From UBA11889 sp002313255 (GTDB lineage: Bacteria; Pseudomonadota; Gammaproteobacteria; Pseudomonadales; Azotimanducaceae), in NCBI GenBank assembly GCA_913045265.1, contig CAJWQX010000023.1:1-46964 (forward strand): a DNA stretch of 46,964 nucleotides, in the 5' to 3' direction. A program made the position numbers and the translations under genes. The notes below the pieces were generated by a model. It saw nothing but the letters and a program-made list of their open reading frames with translations, did not search any database and had not been told where the DNA came from. Of this stretch, positions 42,514 to 46,964 are shown piece after piece (position 1 is the first letter of the stretch; each line of letters starts with the position of its first letter).

Positions 42514-43725
42514 TTAATAAGAGGCCTTGTCTTGTTGACGAGCGTGCAGCGTCGCCGTTAATTCCCGATCGGCACCAATCGCGTATTGTCCGCCCGGTCC
42601 AATAAACTGATGCACCATTAAACGTTCTACTTCGATACGTTCGCGTTCGTTTAGCTCCTTATAGACATCACTCGCTAAGAACGCTTTATAAGAATGGCTC
42701 GTGTCATTTTTAGGCATCACGTACATCGGTGTTATCGCCATTAAGAGCGCCGCCCGTTTTTGATCGGTCCGATTCACGCCAGCGCGATGCCATGTTCGTG
42801 AATCGTACAGAATGATACTTCCGCCCGGAGCTTCAATTATGTCAGCCTCCGGACCCGTGTATGGCAGCCCGTGAGTTTCCCGATACCCCTCTTGGTAATG
42901 ATCTGACGCCACGCCCCATTCCTTCGGCGGCCCTTGGTCCAGTGCGTGTGATCCTAACTTGAATGCCGTTGCACCACCCACTTTGGTGAATGGCGAAACG
43001 CATACGTTACGTTGAACCCCCAACACGGTTTCTCCAGAAGGCGTGGGAACCTGACCGCGCGCAGGCACGCCCCAATGGTACGGATAGTCGGAATGCCAAC
43101 CCTGAACGATGCGCTTGTCATCGTCCCGGTCAAGAATGGCCAACCCGGGGGGGTGTGCAACACGAACATCGTCGATCTGCATGTACTGTCGAATGAGCCA
43201 CAGCGAAACCGGCTCCGCCATGGTCCTCGCGATTGCTGGGCTCTGGCTAAATGGATTGTTCGACCGATCAAACTTCAGATGGGCGAACCGATCCGTACAT
43301 GCCACTTTCTCTAGCGCTTCGACAAGATCTGGAGACAAGATACTGGTCGCACAAACCCAACCATTCTCGCGGAAAAATTCGAGATATTCGGAAGGTAGTC
43401 TCTCGGGTCCGTGCGAAACGTTGTACGGCGCGCTTTTGCTGGTTGGCTGACCAAGACAATCGAGTGTATTTCCCTCCAAGGCTAACTGACAGACGTTTGC
43501 GTCAGGCGATTTTTTGACGATCTCAATGTCAGCAATCGCGTGCTGGAATGTCCCAGCATCCGTTTCATCCCACATGACTCGATCATTGGCGTAGGGAAAC
43601 GTGGCGGTGAACCCCTCTTGATCGACACCCAGATAATTACCGTTGGGTGCCACCAGTAACGTGTAATGGTGATCGGCTGCCGGAACTTTGAGGACCCGTT
43701 CCTGAAATATCTCCGTATCAGTCAT
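42514..43725 (-). CDS. Phytanoyl-CoA dioxygenase (PhyH) family protein with extra N-terminal domain
   Basis: The 403-residue protein contains a PhyH-type Fe(II)/2-oxoglutarate dioxygenase domain from about residue 108 onwards. The facial triad is His211 and Asp213 (WHSDYPYHW) and His313 (SRTWHRAGVNRT), with Arg319 as a probable 2-oxoglutarate ligand. GGSIILYD precedes the distal His. The first 105 residues form an additional beta-rich domain (HYTLLVAPNGNYLGVDQEG) not usual for the family. Substrate unknown; PhyH enzymes hydroxylate acyl-CoAs and diverse natural products. The neighbouring crotonase-fold gene, on the same strand, may act with it. Confidence 0.85.
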   Translation of the reverse strand: MTDTEIFQERVLKVPAADHHYTLLVAPNGNYLGVDQEGFTATFPYANDRVMWDETDAGTFQHAIADIEIVKKSPDANVCQLALEGNTLDCLGQPTSKSAPYNVSHGPERLPSEYLEFFRENGWVCATSILSPDLVEALEKVACTDRFAHLKFDRSNNPFSQSPAIARTMAEPVSLWLIRQYMQIDDVRVAHPPGLAILDRDDDKRIVQGWHSDYPYHWGVPARGQVPTPSGETVLGVQRNVCVSPFTKVGGATAFKLGSHALDQGPPKEWGVASDHYQEGYRETHGLPYTGPEADIIEAPGGSIILYDSRTWHRAGVNRTDQKRAALLMAITPMYVMPKNDTSHSYKAFLASDVYKELNERERIEVERLMVHQFIGPGGQYAIGADRELTATLHARQQDKASY

Positions 43726-43811
43726 TGTTCCAGTTAGTCCTCAAGGGAAACCGTCCCCATTTATGCCTCAGATACCTATCGAACCCCGCATCGATCCATA
43801 CATAATTCGAT

Positions 43812-44747
43812 TTAACGGCTGTAATCGCTGTCACCTGGCTGCGTTTTTTTCTCTTCAGTTCCTGCGATTGGGCGATCTTTAGGTGCCGAATCGTAGGCTC
43901 CCCGAAAATCACGGAAGGGACCATCGCGCCATTCCAAAGCTGCCTTAAGACCACCTTCTCTAACCCTACGACCAAATTCCCCTGCGGCGGGGCGATGCTT
44001 TGACATCGCCTCGACATCCGTTCCCGACATGAGACCCGTTCGAATTCCCATGATCTCGAGCTGACGATTGACTGCGCGCTTGTTGTAATTCAGCAGATCG
44101 TTATCGATATGGCCGAGCCGTCGGGCAAACCGAATCACCGTCTCATCAAGTTCCTCCTTAGGAAGCGCATAGTTTGCCCAACCCAGGTCCGCCATCTCCT
44201 TCCCGCTAAACGAGTCGCCCGTATAAGCAAATTCGCGGGCTTTAGTCACTGGTAACAGCCATGGGGCCCACATCATGTCCATGGTCCCCATTGCACGAAC
44301 AGGCGGATAACCAATCTGCGTGTCCTCGGCAACGAACCTGAAATCACACATGGATGCCAGTTCGGTTCCCCCGGCGAGGCAATATCCATGGATCTGACAA
44401 ATGACGGGCTTCGCAAGTTCCCATATCAGCCAGTGACCCATGACAGCGTGTCGTGACCAGTCGTAATGTTGCGGGTGCGTTGAGCCGGTGTCGGGCATAC
44501 CCGATCTGTCACTGACGTAGTCGCTCTCCTCATCAGGGTTTGGGGCGAGGTCATAGCCCGCTGAAAATGCGCGACCCGCGCCTTTCAAGATAATGACGCC
44601 GATTTCCGTATCCGCCTCAGCATCTCGCAACGCGTCGTATACCTCGCCACGAAGTGCATGGCTCAGAGGGTTGAGTTTCTCCGGGCGGTTGAGCGTAATG
44701 AACGCGAGACGTTCGTCCTTCTCATAAATAATGTTGTTGTAGCTCAT
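43812..44747 (-). CDS. Enoyl-CoA hydratase/isomerase-family protein lacking one catalytic Glu
   Basis: The 311-residue protein starts at an ATG preceded by AGGAGG. It has the crotonase oxyanion region GRAFSAGYDLAPN and CLAGGTELASMCDF, which keeps the first Glu of the hydratase pair. The position of the second Glu (crotonase Glu164, PE in most members) is replaced by Pro in GYPPVRAMG. A normal hydration mechanism is therefore doubtful; isomerase, hydrolase or another crotonase-fold chemistry is possible. The tail beyond about residue 260 is longer than usual and rich in charged residues. It lies upstream of the PhyH-like gene. Confidence 0.83.
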   Translation of the reverse strand: MSYNNIIYEKDERLAFITLNRPEKLNPLSHALRGEVYDALRDAEADTEIGVIILKGAGRAFSAGYDLAPNPDEESDYVSDRSGMPDTGSTHPQHYDWSRHAVMGHWLIWELAKPVICQIHGYCLAGGTELASMCDFRFVAEDTQIGYPPVRAMGTMDMMWAPWLLPVTKAREFAYTGDSFSGKEMADLGWANYALPKEELDETVIRFARRLGHIDNDLLNYNKRAVNRQLEIMGIRTGLMSGTDVEAMSKHRPAAGEFGRRVREGGLKAALEWRDGPFRDFRGAYDSAPKDRPIAGTEEKKTQPGDSDYSR

Positions 44748-44917
44748 CGCAACCTCCTTGGATTAGCAGCCACCAAATTGTATGAACCTATCGACCATGC
44801 ATGTACACCATAATTTTCGCAATACACCCAAGCCGCCTTTTATCTCTTCAAACTTTCCACCTCAATGTGACCACTTGCGGTACATTTCATCTGACGAACA
44901 CGCGAAAAAAGATCACG

Positions 44918-45808
44918 ATGGCAGATTCTCTCGACTTTTGGCCACCTGCGGCCGACCTAAGAAAGGCCGAAATTGGCTTTACATTTCGCGGCAACGATTA
45001 CCTTGGACATTTGGTTGCTCCCTCGGAATCCACCGGACCACGACCTCTGGTATTGGTGATTCATAACTACCAGGGACTTAAGTTTTTCGATGTCGACGTC
45101 GCCGAATATCTAGCACGCGTCGGGTATGTGGGCTTGGCAATCGATTTATACGGCAATATCGTGCCCCCGGATCAACGTATTTTTCCCACCGACGAAAGCA
45201 AGATTCATGCCTTCCAGGCCAAGTGCTTCGAAGGAATGGTGGCAATGGATCACGATCACGAATTGTTCCGATCCCTGCTGCAAGAATGGCTCGATCGCGG
45301 GCGGTCGCACGAAACCGTTGATGCGAACTTGTCGCCGGCAGCTATCGGCTATTGTTTCGGCGGCGTCGCTGTCATCGAATGCGTTCGCGGCGGTCTCGAC
45401 CTTGGAGGGGCGGTCTCTTTTCATGGACTGCTGCAAACGGGCGAAGATCCGAACCCGGAGCGATTTGGGATCCAACGGCCAACGGTCAAAACCTGCGCCA
45501 ACAACTACAACACACGCACAGTCTTAATGATCGAAAATGGCGCCGACGACGGTCTCGTACCAGACGAAAGTAAACAGCGTTTTTTTGAGGAGATGGACGA
45601 GGCCGGGGTCGATTGGGTTTTCCATCACCACGCCCGTACCCCGCACGGTTTTGCGTTGCCATCCACGCTCGGTGGTCCCGGTCGTTTGCACGCCGCAACG
45701 GATCGCCGTTCGACCACGAATATGTTGACTCTATTTCGCGAAATCTTTCCCGGAATTCCACAAAATGTGGTCGAGCACAATGCGGCAGGGACACGTATTC
45801 CCAAATAA
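44918..45808 (+). CDS. Dienelactone hydrolase family protein
   Basis: The ATG at 44918 gives 296 residues; the frame upstream to 44801 lacks family similarity. The alpha/beta-hydrolase triad of the DLH family is seen: nucleophile Cys146 in AIGYCFGGVAV, Asp in NGADDGLVP, and His in TPHGFALPS. The Cys nucleophile is typical of true dienelactone hydrolases. LVLVIHNYQGLKFFDVDVAEYLA forms the N-terminal core. The substrate in this organism is unknown. It is divergent from the crotonase-fold gene. Confidence 0.88.
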   Translation: MADSLDFWPPAADLRKAEIGFTFRGNDYLGHLVAPSESTGPRPLVLVIHNYQGLKFFDVDVAEYLARVGYVGLAIDLYGNIVPPDQRIFPTDESKIHAFQAKCFEGMVAMDHDHELFRSLLQEWLDRGRSHETVDANLSPAAIGYCFGGVAVIECVRGGLDLGGAVSFHGLLQTGEDPNPERFGIQRPTVKTCANNYNTRTVLMIENGADDGLVPDESKQRFFEEMDEAGVDWVFHHHARTPHGFALPSTLGGPGRLHAATDRRSTTNMLTLFREIFPGIPQNVVEHNAAGTRIPK

Positions 45809-45886
45809 GAAGCTCGCTGTTAAGGTGATCGAAAGAAGCTTCTATGTGGTATCGGTTGTCGCTGAGCGCGCGGTCGACGTTATTTT

Positions 45887-46964
45887 ATGAGCAATCCTCA
45901 CGCGCAACCCGTCAGCGAAGCTAACCGAATCCTATCCCTCGACGTGCTTCGTGGCTTTGCGCTACTCGGCATCCTGCTGCTCAATATTGTGGGGATGGGT
46001 ATGCATTCCGCGAGCTACTTTTCGCCGGACCTACACGCCGCCGACGGAATCAGCGAACTACCCATAAACCTAGCCGTCTGGGCCACTGTCGATGTTCTCT
46101 TTGAAGGCGCCATGCGGGCGCTCTTTTCCATGCTGTTCGGCGCCTCGATCGTGCTCTTGGCAACAGGACCCAGTGCTCGAGGGGCAGCCATGTTTTACCG
46201 GCGCAACGCCTGGCTTTTAGCCTTCGGCTTGGTCGATGCGTACGTACTCCTTTGGACCGGGGACATTTTAGTCACCTATGCACTGGCCGGTTTTGCGCTC
46301 TTCCACTTCCGCAATGCATCGCCAAGAAAGTTGTTGATTGCGGCGTTCGTTGTTCTGGTTTTCCATACTGGTTTTTTTGTGGGATTCAAGTATTCGCTCG
46401 ATATCGGCCAGCAAGCTGCCATTGAGATCGCATCAAATCCCGCGCCCGCCAAGCCAAGAGCGTTAGCAATGGCAGAGGTGTGGTACGACTTTGAATCCGA
46501 TTACGTTCTTCCACCCGGTGCCGAAGAAATCGAACTGAAGCAACGGCGCGAGAGTTATCCCAACGCCTTTCTGTTCAACGCTGGGGAAGCGACCGAAATC
46601 ATCGCAGGGGCCATACCGGCGCTACTGTTTTGGGACGCGTTGATGATGATGCTCGTTGGTATGGCGCTCTTTAAACAATCCATTCTCGATGCTTCGAAAT
46701 CCAGCGAGTTCTACGTCAAGCTGATGGTGATTGGCTTCGGCGCGGGGCTCGCTATCAACGGATGGGAAGTCTACCAAGCAGCGCGTTCTGGTTTTCAACT
46801 CCTCGAGACTTTTCCTTACCTGCACTGGACCTATCACCTTGGCAGGCTTGGTATGGCTTTCGGATGGATGGGCTTAATCCTTTTTGTTTGTCGGAAAAGT
46901 TTCTTGGCTAAGGCGCGCCATGCTTTAGCCGCCGTTGGCCGGATGGCCCTAAGCAATTATTTAA
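45887..46964 (+). CDS. DUF418/YeiB-family membrane protein (C-terminus cut by window edge)
   Basis: The ATG at 45887 begins a frame that is open to the right edge (359 codons). The N-terminus has RILSLDVLRGFALLGILLLNI, a hallmark of YeiB/DUF418 and related acyltransferase-like membrane proteins. It is followed by several helices and ends in the DUF418 segment GRLGMAFGWMGLILFV ... GRMALSNYL. At least eight hydrophobic segments are visible. The function of the family is not established; roles in envelope modification or transport have been suggested. The last helices are outside the window. Confidence 0.88.
   Translation, partial: MSNPHAQPVSEANRILSLDVLRGFALLGILLLNIVGMGMHSASYFSPDLHAADGISELPINLAVWATVDVLFEGAMRALFSMLFGASIVLLATGPSARGAAMFYRRNAWLLAFGLVDAYVLLWTGDILVTYALAGFALFHFRNASPRKLLIAAFVVLVFHTGFFVGFKYSLDIGQQAAIEIASNPAPAKPRALAMAEVWYDFESDYVLPPGAEEIELKQRRESYPNAFLFNAGEATEIIAGAIPALLFWDALMMMLVGMALFKQSILDASKSSEFYVKLMVIGFGAGLAINGWEVYQAARSGFQLLETFPYLHWTYHLGRLGMAFGWMGLILFVCRKSFLAKARHALAAVGRMALSNYL

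Noticed and set aside
45834..45843. Perfect 10-bp palindrome AGAAGCTTCT after the dienelactone hydrolase gene, with a matching AGAAGCT 26 bp upstream
   Set aside because: It could be a terminator stem or an operator, but there is no T-run and no second copy elsewhere, so a chance match is as likely.

Overview
The window looks like chromosomal DNA of a free-living, probably aquatic, gammaproteobacterium outside the well-studied enteric groups. This is inferred from the gene set: an AlaA transaminase very close to the enteric enzyme, the EF-P hydroxylase EpmC, TusA, a LolC/E-type lipoprotein exporter and an IscR-type box before a suf operon. Base composition looks moderate (around 50% GC by eye, not computed). 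No insertion sequence, phage gene, CRISPR array or rRNA was seen. Two tRNA-Arg genes with encoded CCA ends are present.

Layout. 1-9.6 kb is mixed core metabolism: the start of a LolC/E permease (cut by the left edge), a dicarboxylate/amino-acid symporter, an enoyl-CoA hydratase, a luciferase-like oxidoreductase, a spermidine-synthase-like protein split into two overlapping genes, a gamma-glutamyltransferase-family protein, MsrB, and AlaA. 9.6-12.8 kb is a tight minus-strand operon: tusA, a gamma-glutamylcyclotransferase-like gene, epmC, an L-2-hydroxyglutarate-oxidase-like gene and an RlmI/RlmK-like methyltransferase gene. These share a theme of translation modification and metabolite repair.

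12.9-26.0 kb is the most interesting part: twelve plus-strand genes, most overlapping or a few bases apart. In order they are a TPR/TonB-C protein, a Ser/Pro-rich lipoprotein, a second lipoprotein, a membrane-anchored TPR protein, a membrane-anchored PEGA-repeat protein ending in an FGE/SUMF1-like module, a small exported protein, a MotA/TolQ/ExbB proton-channel homologue, a degenerate actin/Hsp70-like protein with an FHA-like tail, two paralogous membrane-anchored von Willebrand A proteins, and two more lipoproteins. There is no exbD/tolR/motB gene. Instead both VWA proteins carry an N-terminal helix with an Asp at residue 16, in a position like the proton-carrying Asp of ExbD/TolR. I infer an undescribed, proton-motive-force-driven, envelope-spanning machine in which VWA proteins replace the usual stator partner.

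26.1-33.2 kb holds a methyltransferase gene and a complete suf operon (sufB-C-D-S-A-T-E) behind a near-consensus IscR type-1 box. A small orphan gene follows. 33.2-37.2 kb is minus strand: a glycosyltransferase pair of the kind called arsenosugar or rSAM-associated, a RecF-like ATPase, a secreted esterase, two small membrane or hypothetical proteins, and tRNA-Arg(CCT). 37.3-46.96 kb has a quinone oxidoreductase, an FMN-fold oxidase with an overlapping partner, a large SPOR-CBM9-DUF5916 outer-membrane protein, tRNA-Arg(ACG), a phytanoyl-CoA-dioxygenase-like protein, a second crotonase-fold protein, a dienelactone hydrolase, and a DUF418/YeiB membrane protein cut by the right edge.

All calls come from reading the sequence and from remembered family motifs. 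No database search or structure prediction was run.
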